From contig CM059622.1 in assembly GCA_030435675.1 (NCBI GenBank), positions 16,058,001 through 16,122,000 of the forward strand: a DNA stretch of 64,000 nt, in the 5' to 3' direction. Position numbers and translations under genes: made by a program. The notes under the pieces are model-generated. The model did not search any database. It was not told where the DNA came from and was given only the letters and a program-made list of their open reading frames with translations. The DNA comes from Steinernema hermaphroditum (lineage: Eukaryota > Nematoda > Chromadorea > Rhabditida > Steinernematidae). This document shows, piece by piece, positions 1 to 9,717 of the stretch (the stretch's first letter is position 1; each line of letters begins with the position of its first letter).

Positions 1-383
1 GTGGACATCGCCAAATTGGATACACCCGTGCCATTAACCGTTAATCTTCATGGCGAACAAACATCATTTATGTTTTTTGGCCTTCAATATGTGATGATAA
101 AATCGGATGTCTACAATTTTGACAAGAGGTTGCATTCCGAATAGAGAGACTACATCTGTTCTATTGGCGGCATCAGAAACGCCTTTCGGTCATTCATTCC
201 CTGAGACTCCTTCTCTGTTCTCTCTATAGCATAAACTCTTACTTAAAGGAAAGTAAAATCGGTTCCGACGTATACCCATGTTTCCGGTAGTGGAACGTGG
301 GACTCAAAAAACCGATTGCAATAGCAGAACACTCCGTTGGATGCCGCAATGCGTGTGGGTGGAACCTGTTTCTGGGTAACGCG

Positions 384-400
384 CTTCGTTATATAAGTGA
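384..400 (+). promoter_or_regulatory. TATA-box-like element upstream of collagen gene
   Basis: A TATATAAG sequence lies about 95 bp before the collagen start codon. Nematode cuticle collagen genes commonly have a TATA box close to the start, so this is a plausible core promoter. Position and family habit are the only support. Confidence 0.45.
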
Positions 401-485
401 GCTGAAAGCCACGATAAGGCAGTCATCTTCTGATTCTTCAAGGTTCGCTAAAGCTCCAGTAGATACAGTTTCAAATAGGATTTAG

Positions 486-1352
486 ATGACGAGCGGAACC
501 AACCTCTTGGTAAACGTCGCCTCGGCCGGAAGCGGAATCGTCATCGTCGCCTGTCTTCTGGCGGTCGCCAACCTCTACCAGGACATCAACTCCCTGTACG
601 ATGAGGTGACCACCGAGATCAGCGACTTCCGCACCATCGCCAACGACGCCTGGATGAGCATGGTCGCCGCCCAGGGTCGTATCCCTGCCGGAGAGACGAA
701 GCGCGCTCAGTTTGGCATGCTCGTCGGACGTAACAAGCGCCAGGCCGCCTGCAACTGTGGCGCCCGCTCTAACAACTGCCCCGCCGGACCTCCCGGTCCT
801 CCTGGACCCGCTGGAGAACCCGGACACGATGGACTCCGTGGTCACGATGGACAGCCCGGCGCCCCCGGCATCTCCCTCGTCATTGACACTGTCCGTCCTG
901 GCTGCATCCAGTGCCCCGCCGGTCCTCCTGGTCCCCCTGGACCCGACGGACCTGCCGGACCTCAGGGACCGAACGGTCAACCCGGTCAAGATGGCCTCGG
1001 AGGTGGACAGGGACGCCCTGGACCTGCCGGACTCGCCGGAGACGCTGGCGCCCCCGGAGCTCCGGGAGCTGCTGGACAGCCTGGTGCTCCCGGACAAGAC
1101 GGATTCCGCGCACGTGGCGCTCCCGGACCCAAGGGACCTTCTGGCGCTCCTGGACCCGCTGGAGCCCCTGGAAATAACGGAGCCGCCGGTCATCCCGGAG
1201 CCCAAGGAGCTGCTGGACCTCAAGGACCCGCTGGAAGCCCTGGTCTCCCTGGAGCCGACGGACACCCTGGAAGCGCTGGAGGCGTCGGCGTTCCTGGCCA
1301 CGACGCTTCTTACTGCCCTTGCCCTCCTCGCACCGCTGCCGTCAAGGCCTAA
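486..1352 (+). CDS. Cuticle collagen, single exon
   Basis: This 288-residue reading frame encodes a nematode cuticle collagen, a secreted structural protein of the exoskeleton. The N-terminus has a hydrophobic segment (about residues 13-31) acting as signal/anchor, followed by the conserved acidic non-collagenous block. A furin/BLI-4-type cleavage site RNKR lies at about 82-85. A Cys-rich hinge (CNC...C) precedes interrupted Gly-X-Y repeats running from about residue 100 to 275. A second cysteine pair (CIQC) lies between the Gly-X-Y blocks and the C-terminus carries CPCPPR. The ATG is preceded directly by an in-frame TAG, which fixes the start. An AATAAA signal follows at about 1383. Length and layout match ordinary family members. 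The overlapping antisense and +2 frames are shadows of the GC-rich repeats. Confidence 0.95.
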   Translation: MTSGTNLLVNVASAGSGIVIVACLLAVANLYQDINSLYDEVTTEISDFRTIANDAWMSMVAAQGRIPAGETKRAQFGMLVGRNKRQAACNCGARSNNCPAGPPGPPGPAGEPGHDGLRGHDGQPGAPGISLVIDTVRPGCIQCPAGPPGPPGPDGPAGPQGPNGQPGQDGLGGGQGRPGPAGLAGDAGAPGAPGAAGQPGAPGQDGFRARGAPGPKGPSGAPGPAGAPGNNGAAGHPGAQGAAGPQGPAGSPGLPGADGHPGSAGGVGVPGHDASYCPCPPRTAAVKA

Positions 1353-1399
1353 GTTCTCAAGGAACTATTATGTTTGAAAAACAAATAAACTTTGTCCAT

Positions 1400-2140
1400 C
1401 TATCTAATGTTTCAATCCTTCAATGAAGCGCATTTTACTGTCTTCAAGGCATAGTTGGTCGGATATTAAAGCATGGCTTTCGCCTCCTCACACAGCATCG
1501 GCAGCTGTGCGAGGATGAGTGAGTAGACTGCGAGGTGTCGTTATCGCCGCTCCAAACAGTCGGCGCCGAGGTCAACGTGTGCCGTTCACTGTTTTAGCAT
1601 TTGGCGCGAAAGGTTTGTGGCACAAAGGATGGATGGAATACTTGAGTCCTTTAGGTCATAACAGGAATGGGCGGCTTTCGGTTTCTTTTATTTGTCGTTC
1701 CTCTCCTTTGGGCCGTCTTCGAAAACCTCTCTGTTTTGGGTTTGAGGAAAGAGCCTCCGCCCGATCGCTTTTCTCTGCAGATGCTGCGACCCACTGTCCG
1801 TTTTTAGTGTACGCTGCCTGCCTACGTTAGACGATCGATATGTTCAATGTCTGGCAAAGAGGCTCAGCCTGTCGCGCCTTTTATTTCCCAATAAAATGTT
1901 GTTATCGATGAGAGGACATGTGCACTTTTGTGGGCTGTCTTGTTTACGTGTTAACGGCGACGGTTGGTCTGTATTTGTTCAACAAAAACGTACATTTCGT
2001 ATATGCATCAGACGACTGATTCGTTTCCGTGACCGACTCTTTCATTCTGTGCGCTAGCCAACAATCCGTAGTGGTTGTTTTCAGCGCTTTTACAACAATT
2101 TTTGTATTTTAATCCCGTACTTTCCTCGGTGGCCAATATA
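1400..2140. other. Intergenic, no gene recognised
   Basis: Between the collagen and the SUMO-like gene I see no convincing coding exon, RNA gene or repeat. A short reading frame at about 1519-1830 has no ATG start and no recognisable domain. Confidence 0.5.
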
Positions 2141-2186
2141 CCGAACATTGATTGCTCGAGCCATTGTAAAAGCCTTAGAATTTCAG

Positions 2187-2456
2187 ATGTTCATGACCGA
2201 GCAAAGCCTGCTGCTCTACGTTATCTGCCTTGGACCTGATAACCAGGAACTGCATGCACGAATTAATATCCGCTGCGAAATGAACTACGTTCGTCAGGAG
2301 TACGCGCGCCACTTCGGCTACAACCCCGACATGCTCACTATCTTCTATAAGGATAGGGAAGTCGGTGGACACGACACTCCGATGACCCTTGGAATGACTG
2401 GACTCAACGAAGAACTCGAGTTCTACACTCACAGCATCGGCGATCCTTTCGAGTAG
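2187..2456 (+). CDS. SUMO/ubiquitin-like small protein lacking terminal Gly-Gly
   Basis: This 89-residue protein has a ubiquitin-fold pattern most like SUMO. Near the C-terminal half it has HDTPMTLGM followed by EELEFYTHSIG, which parallels the SUMO segment around D-D-T-P-K-T-L-x-M and its last strand. SUMO is conjugated to lysines through a C-terminal Gly-Gly exposed by a protease. Here the corresponding place reads SIGDPFE, so no diglycine is visible. The start is chosen because TTTCAG immediately precedes the ATG, the expected SL trans-splice acceptor; a second ATG lies two codons later. AATAAA follows at about 2531. It may be a divergent SUMO paralogue acting as a binding module, or a SUMO-like domain of the Rad60/ESC2 kind. 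The family call is by pattern only. Confidence 0.65.
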   Translation: MFMTEQSLLLYVICLGPDNQELHARINIRCEMNYVRQEYARHFGYNPDMLTIFYKDREVGGHDTPMTLGMTGLNEELEFYTHSIGDPFE

Positions 2457-2545
2457 TTCTGTTTGTTGATCTATTGTGATCTTTGATCTGATGTATAATT
2501 GATAGGTGTTACACATTTACAATTTATATAAAATAAACCCGGCTG

Positions 2546-2960
2546 CGAGCGAATTCGCGCCCTCCAGGTACTAAAAGCCAATTAGCTGCTCATGCAAATG
2601 GCTGAAGTTGGGGCCAAAAAACTGTAGCCCTGCGGGCGGCAAGAGTGGTGCTCATGCATATGACTGAAGTTGTCCAAAACACTCTAAAGCTAAAAAATAC
2701 GCGAAAAACGGCACAAAAACAGTAAAGAAACGCAAAGCCTTGCGTCCCCAGAGACATAGTAGAAGTGGAGAAGTGCGCTACCATCTCAACTGTCTGTGTG
2801 GCTCATTGCGAACGTGCTTCGTTTGTAGGCGGGCGGTGCCGGGTTCGGTTCCCTCGGGGTCCTTATTTTATGTGGGTTTTTTCCCCGTGCTCACGGAAAA
2901 ACACACACACACACAAACAGACCAACAGACCCGTCGGTTCTCCGTTTATATATAGGGGAT
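2546..2960 (+). repeat. Interspersed repeat with pol III B-box (SINE-like), copy 1
   Basis: This stretch recurs at 30627-31031 and, as its last 55 bp inverted, at 43779-43834. It starts with GAATTCGCGCCCTCCAGG, holds an element CCCTGCGGGCGGCAAG and a CA-rich tract, and ends in TATATAGGGGAT. A B-box match GGTTCGGTTCC lies at about 2842-2852, with an A-box-like TAGTAGAAGTGG about 85 bp upstream. That suggests a tRNA-derived SINE, but A/B spacing is long and no target duplication was identified. Confidence 0.55.
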
Positions 2961-3224
2961 CTTGCATTGATTTCGTGATGTCTTCGACAAACGCTGGTGT
3001 GTGTGCAAAAGAGAGGAAGGGAAGATGAATCGGTATTTCGTGACGGTATTTTGCCAAAGCCAGCGAAGGCACTCACACTCAAGGAGGCGGTTGTCAGGAC
3101 ACACTTTCAGTTTGCGCAAAATAATAGCATCGCTTTTAGCATTTTAGAATTAGAGCAAGGGGTAAGACTCATCGATTCCTGCGACACCGACTAGATCTGT
3201 AATTATATCTATCTTCATCAAATC

Positions 3225-3525
3225 AAAAATGTCCAATGCATGTAACTCGGTCATTATTTATTGAAAAAAGCCATATCTTTGGGTGCCATTCGATGTCTTG
3301 TCTCTAATCACTTCGCCTTATGAACTTGTGAGAACAAAAAGAAGCAAAGAAGACAGGATGATGACCCATACAGATGATACAAAAGAGTCTTATCAATCTG
3401 GATTTTTCCAGTCTTCGGATTCGCTGTGCCCAAATCCTCCGACGTTTTATTGGACGATTCACGGAATGCATTCGTACTTGGAAATCGTATTTCTTAATGA
3501 TAAAATCACCTGTCGAATGCCCTAA
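3225..3525 (-). pseudogene. Inverted, decayed copy of the last exon of the adjacent three-finger protein gene
   Basis: Read on the minus strand this segment matches the 3' part of the gene at 3583-4139. It carries the run ending in the transmembrane region, the stop and the 3' UTR including the TTCAATAAATAATG polyadenylation stretch. The match begins around the position equivalent to AATACGAT in the last exon and has several small indels and frameshifts, so it is not a functional gene. It lies head to head with its parent, forming a large imperfect palindrome of about 3225-4210. It was probably made by an inverted duplication. Confidence 0.75.
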
Positions 3526-3582
3526 CACCAACAAACTCCACCTGTCTCTGATCGAGTTCTTCGATCTTGTAAGCTCTTAGCC

Positions 3583-4139
3583 ATGTTCATCTCCCTCATA
3601 GCTCTATTCCTCCTTATAACGGATCTTCGTATCGTTTCTGGTTTACTCTGTCACTGCACTCACGAATACGATATCCCTTGTTTTCGTGGAAACAACACCT
3701 GCTTTGGAGACGTTTGTGCAATCAGTGAGCTTTGAGCTTCCCACATGGTGCTTCATCTAGAATTTTAGGCAAATACATCACTGCGTATGGAACAGCTTAC
3801 ACGAGATACTGTGCTGAGGCGTCTGTCGGAATATCTTGCGGTTACTATAGCACAGCAGAGTAATGGTCACTGCAAAAATTCTAATCTTTACTTTTGATTT
3901 GTAGGCCAGAGCATGTCTACAACTGTGGATGCAATAGACATGACCTCTGTAATACGATACAGATTTTGGAAGATTACATTGCCAATAAAACGGTGGAGGA
4001 GTTGAGCACCCCGGCTCCGAAGACTGGCAAAATCGAGATTGACAAGACTCTTTTTGTATCATCTATAGCCGTCATTGTCTCCTGTTCTCTGCTTCTTTTT
4101 GTTCTATTTGTGGTGTTTGAAGTTCACAAGACAAAGTGA
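3583..4139 (+). CDS. Three-finger (Ly6/uPAR-like) type I membrane protein A
   Basis: Predicted exons 3583-3724, 3769-3859 and 3905-4139 give 155 residues in one continuous frame. The introns are 44 and 45 nt with GT-AG ends. The protein starts with a signal peptide (MFISLIALFLLITDL...). It continues with a Cys-rich ectodomain of three-finger spacing (CHC, PCF, C, C, C, C, CGC) ending in the LCN motif typical of Ly6/TFP domains. A single transmembrane segment (ISSIAVIVSCSLLLFVLFVV-like) and a short basic tail follow. The start follows CTCTTAG, a possible trans-splice acceptor. It has the same intron phases (1 and 2) as the neighbour at 5256-6138, so the two are tandem paralogues. Ligand and role are unknown; nematode family members are mostly orphan surface proteins. 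Confidence 0.8.
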
Positions 4140-4214
4140 TTAGAGACAAGACATCGAATGGCGCCCAAAGATCTGAGTTTTTTCAATAAATGATGGCCGA
4201 AATACATGTATTGG

Positions 4215-5250
4215 AATCAGATGACTGGTGTCTCGCAGTGTCTCGCGCAATCCATGTGATCTCTCGAAATCGGATCGCTTGCTGTGCAGCTCTCCGAACT
4301 CACTTTTGATTGCTCAATAGATGGCGACCCTTCGGACACTAATCCAAAAGGGCATCGAGCAACCGCTTCTTACAGCTATGATATATAAAAGCGACACTAC
4401 TATGGAAGAGCTCATCACACAAAAAATGAAGGTTCTCCTAATTGCATCCAAGTTGGAAGTGGTCGCCTCCGTCCAAACGGAATCGGTGAGTCTTGCTCTA
4501 ACCCTCTGATCCTAGCATCCTCTCACTGTTCTCACGAACGACACACTACAAACGAAGAACGTATCACTAAACAATGATGGTTCTCCCTGTTCTTAATGGC
4601 CGTTTTCCCCAATTGGAATCGGTGAATCTTACCCATCGCATCCTTTCATAGTCCTCAGGATTTAGTCACCAAACGGATGGCCATCATCTTAACCAGAAGC
4701 CTTCTCTCCTCCACCAGACTGTCCTCCTCCGTCTCATGGAGGAAGCTCTCCTCCTTCGGGAAATCAGGACGGCCTAATCAGGACTTCCCCACCGCCTGGA
4801 TGTTGCCTTCCGCCACCCCATTTCAGGGAAATTCCCCCATCACCATAGAATTGCGACGATATCGTAACTGTGCCTTCTGGTGACCTGAGACCAAGAAGAC
4901 ACATATGTGTGTAACTACTCGAAGTTAACAGATGTTGTGAGTGTAATAATCGAGTTCCTCGTTGAGTCTATTCATTCCAAAGGACATCCGAGTATCGTAC
5001 CTACAGCCATCAGGTCCAGTCATTGTACCTTGTGGTTATTTCCTTGTTATAGCTCGATTCAAGAACATTCTTTTTAGCATCTGTCATATCAGTCAGTAGA
5101 CAGACGCAGACCCTCAACGTGAATTGTTATTGTTCAAACTTCAATAGTCACGTCACAAACTACAGGCCACATTCCTATGAACAGGTGATGTTCATAAGCA
5201 CCTGCTTCTTTTCTCCATATATTTGAACAAACCAGTCCGGTCCAAACATG
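4215..5250 (+). other. Spacer between the two three-finger genes
   Basis: No complete gene is visible. Short open frames at 4321-4509 and 4677-4883 lack recognisable domains and splice partners. Repeats of a GTTCTCC...GAATCGGTGA-type segment at about 4430-4490 and 4580-4630 suggest local duplication. Confidence 0.4.
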
Positions 5251-5255
5251 CCGAT

Positions 5256-6138
5256 ATGAATCCTCAGCTTGCAACATTTCTTTTCACGATACTTGCTACA
5301 ATGGCCCCCGTTTCTAGTTGGAACTGCCACTGTAATACCAAAGATGCCGAATTCCCGTGTTTCCACGACAACGACACATGCTCTGGGAGCATTTGCTACA
5401 TTAGTAAGTTACTTGATTTGGCAGTTATTTCTGTTCTAGAGGAGAAAAGAAGCATGTACGAGTCGAGGTTTGAAGTCGGCTGTCGGGGATCAAGATCTAA
5501 AAAGGAGCCTTGCTGGAAAAAGGAGCTAAGGTGAGTTTTTTCAGCAGATTCACAAGGAGCCTGGTATCGTGAAGAAAGGTCTGATTGGTTCAGAAGGATA
5601 ACAGACAAGAAGTCATTCCTAAAATGCCACTAAAAGGGTTAGATAGGGTTAGGATGTATAGGTAAAATAGGGCTACTAGAATAGAAGGACTGTTGCATAG
5701 AAAAAGACACATAGCGTCATAAAATTATTTTTTTTAATTTTTTTTTTTTGAATTTTGAATACCGATTTGAAATACTGAAATATTTTTTCAAAGGGACCGC
5801 CAGGAAAGGCGATATGTTGGCAAAGATAGAAGACAGATCATTTCAGTGGGCCTTCCCCGTCCATCGAAATATCCTGCGAGTGCAAGGAGTTCAACCTATG
5901 CAACACAGAAATGATCACTTCCGACTTCCTACGCGACAGTATTCTCAGAGAAACAAGAACACCACAGTCGATTGGCACAATTCTGATCAATCGAACTCTA
6001 TTGATTGTTATATGCTGTGGCGGACTGGGATTGTTGGTTTCGATGGTGCTCGTCGTAGTTTTCAAGAAGAGGAAGAACAGAAGAGCGTCTACAAAGACAC
6101 AAGAGTCGCAAGGCCGTGGAACTGTTACTAATGCTTGA
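5256..6138 (+). CDS. Three-finger (Ly6/uPAR-like) type I membrane protein B
   Basis: Predicted exons 5256-5403, 5440-5530 and 5847-6138 give 176 residues. The introns are 36 and 316 nt. Exon 1 encodes a signal peptide then NCHC and PCF cysteines. Exon 2 is rich in Lys/Arg with two cysteines. Exon 3 carries CECKEFNLCN, the three-finger C-terminal signature, followed by a transmembrane helix (about 20 residues around LLIVICCGGLGLLVSMVLVV) and a cytoplasmic tail with KKRKNRR. Exon lengths (148/91/292 versus 142/91/235) and intron phases match gene A, showing tandem duplication. The larger second intron contains an AT-rich poly-T stretch. Function is unknown; a cell-surface receptor or modulator role is inferred from domain and topology. 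Confidence 0.78.
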
Positions 6139-6682
6139 AGACTTAGCGGAGACACGATCACTTAGCGTTTTTAATAACAAAAAACGCTCGCGTTTATCAC
6201 ATAATTTGTTTATCACAATCCGATGCCGCCTCGGCTCAGAATTCGACTTCTGAGCGGATTCCGGCTCCGCTCACTTAGCTCCGCAGCCGATCCAAACCTG
6301 GAGCTTAGTAGCTGGAACATACAGTGTAGTTAATGGTGATCAAGGAAGCAAACTGAGCTGGGGTCAGCTTGGATTGCGAAATTTAGCCGAGTCTGATACC
6401 GCAGATTAAAACTACAAAGTCAACTACATAATGGATTTCTGCAGTCTTATCTTAGCAGCCAATCTTATCTTTGTCTTTCGCCTATCGTATCTAATCGAAA
6501 TGGAATGAGGGTTGGCTTGATTTAGTTACCGTTTTCTTTTGCAGTCCATTGATTACCGGCTGTTTACCTTCCGCGGAAAGGTAGTAAACACCGTCGTAAA
6601 GATCAGCAGTGTTGGTCACATGTGATAAATCGATTTGTGTTCTATGCCAGTCTTCTCGAATCGGGGAGCGCAATTTCCCGGC

Positions 6683-6990
6683 ATGTTGTTTCGCAGCGTT
6701 CTCCTTCCATTCCTAATTTGTCAATCGGTTTACTGCCTTAATCTAACCAGCGACATATCCCAGGATAACACAGCTAAAGAAGATAAGGTAGGCCATGCAG
6801 TTTTGTAATGTGACAAAAGATATATCTTCAGGATGATGACGCATATAATGCATTGATATTTTGGATAATCGCAGTGATCGCCTTCTTCGGATTTCTGAGC
6901 ATTTGCTTGCTCGTGGCGCCGGACATTAGACGACCGCCTCGTCGAAATTACGAGCCTCTCGACGATACATATGATGATTACTTCCCTTAA
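6683..6990 (+). CDS. Small single-pass membrane protein, cluster member 1
   Basis: Exons 6683-6787 and 6832-6990, separated by a 44-nt GT-AG intron, encode 87 residues. Exon 1 holds a signal peptide (MLFRSVLLPFLICQSVYC) and a short polar ectodomain (NLTSDISQDN... with an N-glycosylation sequon). Exon 2 begins acidic (DDDAYN), then a transmembrane helix, then a basic stop-transfer RRPPRR and a Tyr/Asp-rich tail ending DDYFP. The gene at 8339-8656 and that at 8930-9203 have the same plan: signal plus short ectodomain, phase-0 intron of 39-44 nt, then TM plus tail. Sequence identity among them is low. I recognise no family. Confidence 0.6.
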
Positions 6991-7097
6991 ATACATTTTG
7001 CTTGTATTTTTCAAATGAACGATGTAGCATAAAATGGTGACGCTCGTGGAATATTCCAGGAAAAAACGTTCGGGGAGCAGCACAAGTGCATTTATAA

Positions 7098-7191
7098 GCA
7101 TCTCGAAAGAGACGCAGTTCCAAAATTTATCTCGCCACTTCCATTTGAAAGAGCGGATCTAATGTTTACCTCAAACTTGGGTAATTAAACC
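7098..7191 (-). ncRNA. sls-1: SL1 spliced leader RNA gene, copy 1
   Basis: On the minus strand the transcript starts with the 22-nt nematode leader (GGTTTAATTACCC then AAGTTTGAG), followed at once by the splice donor GTAAAC. Downstream are the Sm-binding AAATTTTGG and a 3' hairpin with GCGTCTC pairing to GAGATGC. The 94-nt length is close to known SL1 RNAs. Its role is to donate the leader to mRNA 5' ends in trans-splicing. A 22-bp promoter motif lies at 7211-7232 (-20 to -41). It is divergent from the next copy, 248 bp away. Confidence 0.95.
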
Positions 7192-7210
7192 GACGACGGT
7201 GTGGTGTGGA

Positions 7211-7420
7211 GGCACTTGTGTGGTGAGCGACCGTCTCTCTGCAGTGCTCTGGCGCCCCTACTCCAGAGAAACGAAGAAATCTATCGCCACTGCAGCGTTA
7301 GTCGCGGTCGTTCTTTTGCGCGCGGCAAAGCGATGCGGCCAGTGTCAGAGAGTTCTCTGTCTCTCTGGAGTAGGCATCTCACAGCGCTGCGACGAGATAG
7401 TCGCTCCCCACATAAGATCC
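7211..7420. promoter_or_regulatory. Bidirectional snRNA-type promoter between two SL1 genes
   Basis: Each edge carries the shared motif (GGTCGCTCnCC then nCAnAAGnnCC): 7211-7232 for the minus-strand gene and 7399-7420 for the plus-strand gene. Both sit 20-41 bp upstream of the leader. The interior holds inverted TCTCTGGAGTA-like segments, so the region is roughly symmetrical. I infer these motifs are the proximal sequence elements of snRNA genes. Confidence 0.7.
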
Positions 7421-7439
7421 TGCACAACACATCGTCGTC

Positions 7440-7533
7440 GGTTTAATTACCCAAGTTTGAGGTAAACATTAGATCCGCTCTTTCAAATGGAAGTGGCGAG
7501 ATAAATTTTGGAACTGCGTCTCTTCGGAGATGC
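7440..7533 (+). ncRNA. sls-1: SL1 spliced leader RNA gene, copy 2
   Basis: It begins GGTTTAATTACCC, has the AAGTTTGAG/GTAAAC splice donor, the AAATTTTGG Sm site and a GCGTCTC-TTCG-GAGATGC hairpin with a UUCG tetraloop. Length is 94 nt. Its upstream motif at 7399-7420 is slightly degenerate (AGATCC in place of AGTGCC), so expression may be weaker than other copies. Confidence 0.94.
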
Positions 7534-7652
7534 TTATAAATCATTTGTGGACAACGAACGATTTCGTATGCGTATCGCTGTCGGTATGCCGCAGTGCATG
7601 GTCTATTCCATTGTTATTTTTGTTATTCCATTCCATTGGTCTATTCTATTCC

Positions 7653-7733
7653 ATTGCAGATGACCAAACAACAGTACCAAGTGGTGCATGACGACGAGTT
7701 CGGAAATCGAACTAAAGCGCCTCATTATGGTTA
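7653..7733 (+). CDS. Possible terminal exon of a small gene
   Basis: After a TTCCATTGCAG acceptor a short frame MTKQQYQVVHDDEFG... runs about 27 residues to TGA, followed by AATAAAAAG. Its Tyr/Asp-rich character resembles the cytoplasmic tails of the nearby small membrane proteins. It could be the remnant of a fourth member whose front was displaced by the SL1 pair. No upstream exon was found; this is a guess. Confidence 0.2.
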
Positions 7734-7942
7734 TGTGCGTTGAGTTATTTTCGAAGCATTGGTGGCGATAAAAATAACCTTCATTATCTATAATAAAAAG
7801 TGCATAAAATAACTGTGAAGACGACATATTCTACGACATGGGAAGATACCACCTTCTAGGATCAACTGTCGTAGATCACCATCGTGCTTCTTTTTCCTTG
7901 CTGAAAAGAGGGAAGTACTGTAAAAGGTAAAATATCTAAAAA

Positions 7943-8015
7943 TGCCACGAGCCGGGATCGAACCGGCGACCTTTAGATCTTCAGTCTAACGCTCTCCCAA
8001 CTGAGCTATCATGGC
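7943..8015 (-). tRNA. tRNA-Phe (GAA)
   Basis: A 73-nt cloverleaf on the minus strand with acceptor GCCATGA/TCGTGGC, A-box TAGCTCAGTTGGG, anticodon loop CTGAAGA (GAA) and B-box GGTTCGATCCC. Identical in body to copies at 17839 and near-identical to those at 13100 and 37252. Confidence 0.95.
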
Positions 8016-8338
8016 TTGTCGTGCTGTGACGTCTAAGTTAATGTGGCTCGGTGGCTTTGATGAACCTGTGTATGATCACTTTATAATGGTTAATTTCTAA
8101 TTGATTTTAAATCATATTTTCGAAGGAATTTTACAATTTCTTTTCAGTTGCCATTTTCCACAAGTTGTGCATTATTCAACAGAGAGACACGATATTCATA
8201 TCTTCAGATCGAATACCGACTGTTTTCAAACCACGTCATTCACAATTGATCGAATGACCATTATTTACTTTTCCTCGAAAATGATAAACAGTCAGCGAAG
8301 TCCGCGTGTGATTTAGTTCGATTTTCGAACGCGTCGTC

Positions 8339-8656
8339 ATGTGCCACATCCACTTAGTTCTGTTGTTTGGTCTTCTGAGACTGTCTACTATTTTCAGCAA
8401 CAACGAAACAATCATGAACGACATAGACGACAAGGTAGGCGTGCTGACTTTCGTCGCTTTTAGATCATTCCAGATCTGCATTTCTCATCAAATAGCTGTT
8501 CTTCTGTTCATCATCGCTGTTACGCTATTCACGTTGGCTCCTTTCGCCATTGTCGCCATCTATCGTCTCATAGATAATTGTCGTAGACCGATTGTTTACG
8601 AACATCAAATACTGGACGAATCTTATGGAACTGGTGATCTGGAAAATCCCGATTGA
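8339..8656 (+). CDS. Small single-pass membrane protein, cluster member 2
   Basis: Exons 8339-8434 and 8474-8656 with a 39-nt intron give 92 residues. The intron length is a multiple of three and has no stop, so an unspliced frame also reads through. I prefer the spliced form because donor GTAGGC and acceptor TTCCAG sit exactly where the two sister genes are interrupted. The N-terminus is a signal peptide (MCHIHLVLLFGLLRLSTIF) followed by a short Asn/Asp-rich ectodomain. Exon 2 opens with a transmembrane stretch and continues with CRRPIVYEHQ and an acidic tail. No family is recognised. Confidence 0.6.
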   Translation: MCHIHLVLLFGLLRLSTIFSNNETIMNDIDDKVGVLTFVAFRSFQICISHQIAVLLFIIAVTLFTLAPFAIVAIYRLIDNCRRPIVYEHQILDESYGTGDLENPD

Positions 8657-8929
8657 TCTGATGTAAATGGCGACTAATCCCTTTTGGAAATCAATGGAAA
8701 TAAATGTTTGCAGATAAATGTCTGTCGCTACTGTATAGGTCCACAATCTTTGACATCTCTGCAAATCCTGAAATATGGCATTGGCATATTCGCAGTCAAT
8801 CGTTGCCTGAACGATAGAATGATCATCATAATGAAGTGATAAGAAAACGGTCTCAACGAAAGCAACTGAGTCATCACACACGACGCCTCTATATCAAAAG
8901 ACATCTTCGCTTCCTCACCATTGATCACA

Positions 8930-9203
8930 ATGGCTTGCTGTCGTATTATACTTTTCAGTTTATGCGCCGTTATTTTTGCTGCAGGAAGTGGACTGGAAGA
9001 AGGTGATCAAAGACCTGCCCAGGTAAACACGGTGGCTAAGTTGTTATTTACAAATAATCATCCAGGTCGATGCACTTCCCTATGTGTTCATCTTCCTTAT
9101 GTTCGTTGTGCTGTGGGTCATCGTTCTCATCATCATTTGGCTCTTTGAATTAGTCCAACGCTACTGCAGGACACGGTACGACTACGGATATGGAAACATC
9201 TGA
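8930..9203 (+). CDS. Small single-pass membrane protein, cluster member 3
   Basis: Exons 8930-9022 and 9066-9203, with a 43-nt intron, give 76 residues. Exon 1 is a signal peptide (MACCRIILFSLCAVIFAAG) and an acidic ectodomain ending RPAQ. Exon 2 begins VDALPY and is almost wholly a transmembrane helix, then a basic Tyr-rich tail (RYCRTRYDYGYGNI). Same architecture and intron position as the two genes upstream on the same strand, 270-1350 bp apart. Function unknown; the size and topology resemble regulatory single-span micropeptides, but that is only an analogy. Confidence 0.6.
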
Positions 9204-9427
9204 ATGTGCTTATTTAAGACTTATGTATATAGCGATCGATAAAATATCTCTTTATAACCTATCAGTAGATGTCTGGTCATCTGCTAACGAAAGAAAACAA
9301 ACAGTTCACGCACTTCCTAGATTCTTAGATTCGCATATTACTGATGACCATAATGATCTGGCACATTATATAGTGATATAAAAATGTTTCTACGAATCCG
9401 GCGGTTTAGCACAACGGTGAAAAATGT

Positions 9428-9498
9428 TGCATCGGCCGGGAATCGAACCCGGGCCGCCCGCGTGGCAGGCGAGCATTCTACCACTGAACCACCGATGC
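9428..9498 (-). tRNA. tRNA-Gly (GCC)
   Basis: A 71-nt gene on the minus strand with GCATCGG/CCGATGC acceptor, GGTTCAGTGGTAGAATGC D-arm, anticodon loop CTGCCAC (GCC) and GGTTCGATTCC B-box. Its 5' flank resembles the Gly-GCC/Gly-TCC duplication units at 45.6 and 51.9 kb, but the TCC partner is not recognisable. Confidence 0.95.
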
Positions 9499-9717
9499 TC
9501 GCTGGGATACGCGAGAGCGAATTGATATCCCCAAAGGCCATATGTGCGACGTAAACAATGGAATAGGTCATATTCTAGAGCGTCCCCGACAAGGGTTCTC
9601 GTAAGAAAAGATCGAAGTCACTCATTCTTTGTCCATTGGCGATCACATATACTTCCCAAATAATCATCAATGTCTTATATCTTATACATCCTATCTTATA
9701 CGATCAGTGATTTATAA

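Noticed and set aside
471..1301. Long antisense open frame over the collagen gene
   Set aside because: It is rich in Ser/Gly/Arg because the Gly-X-Y codons are read backwards; the sense frame has all collagen features.
6431..6508. Short frame MDFCSLILAANLIFVF resembling a signal peptide
   Set aside because: Only 25 codons; the one possible donor leads to an immediate stop in the next exon candidate.
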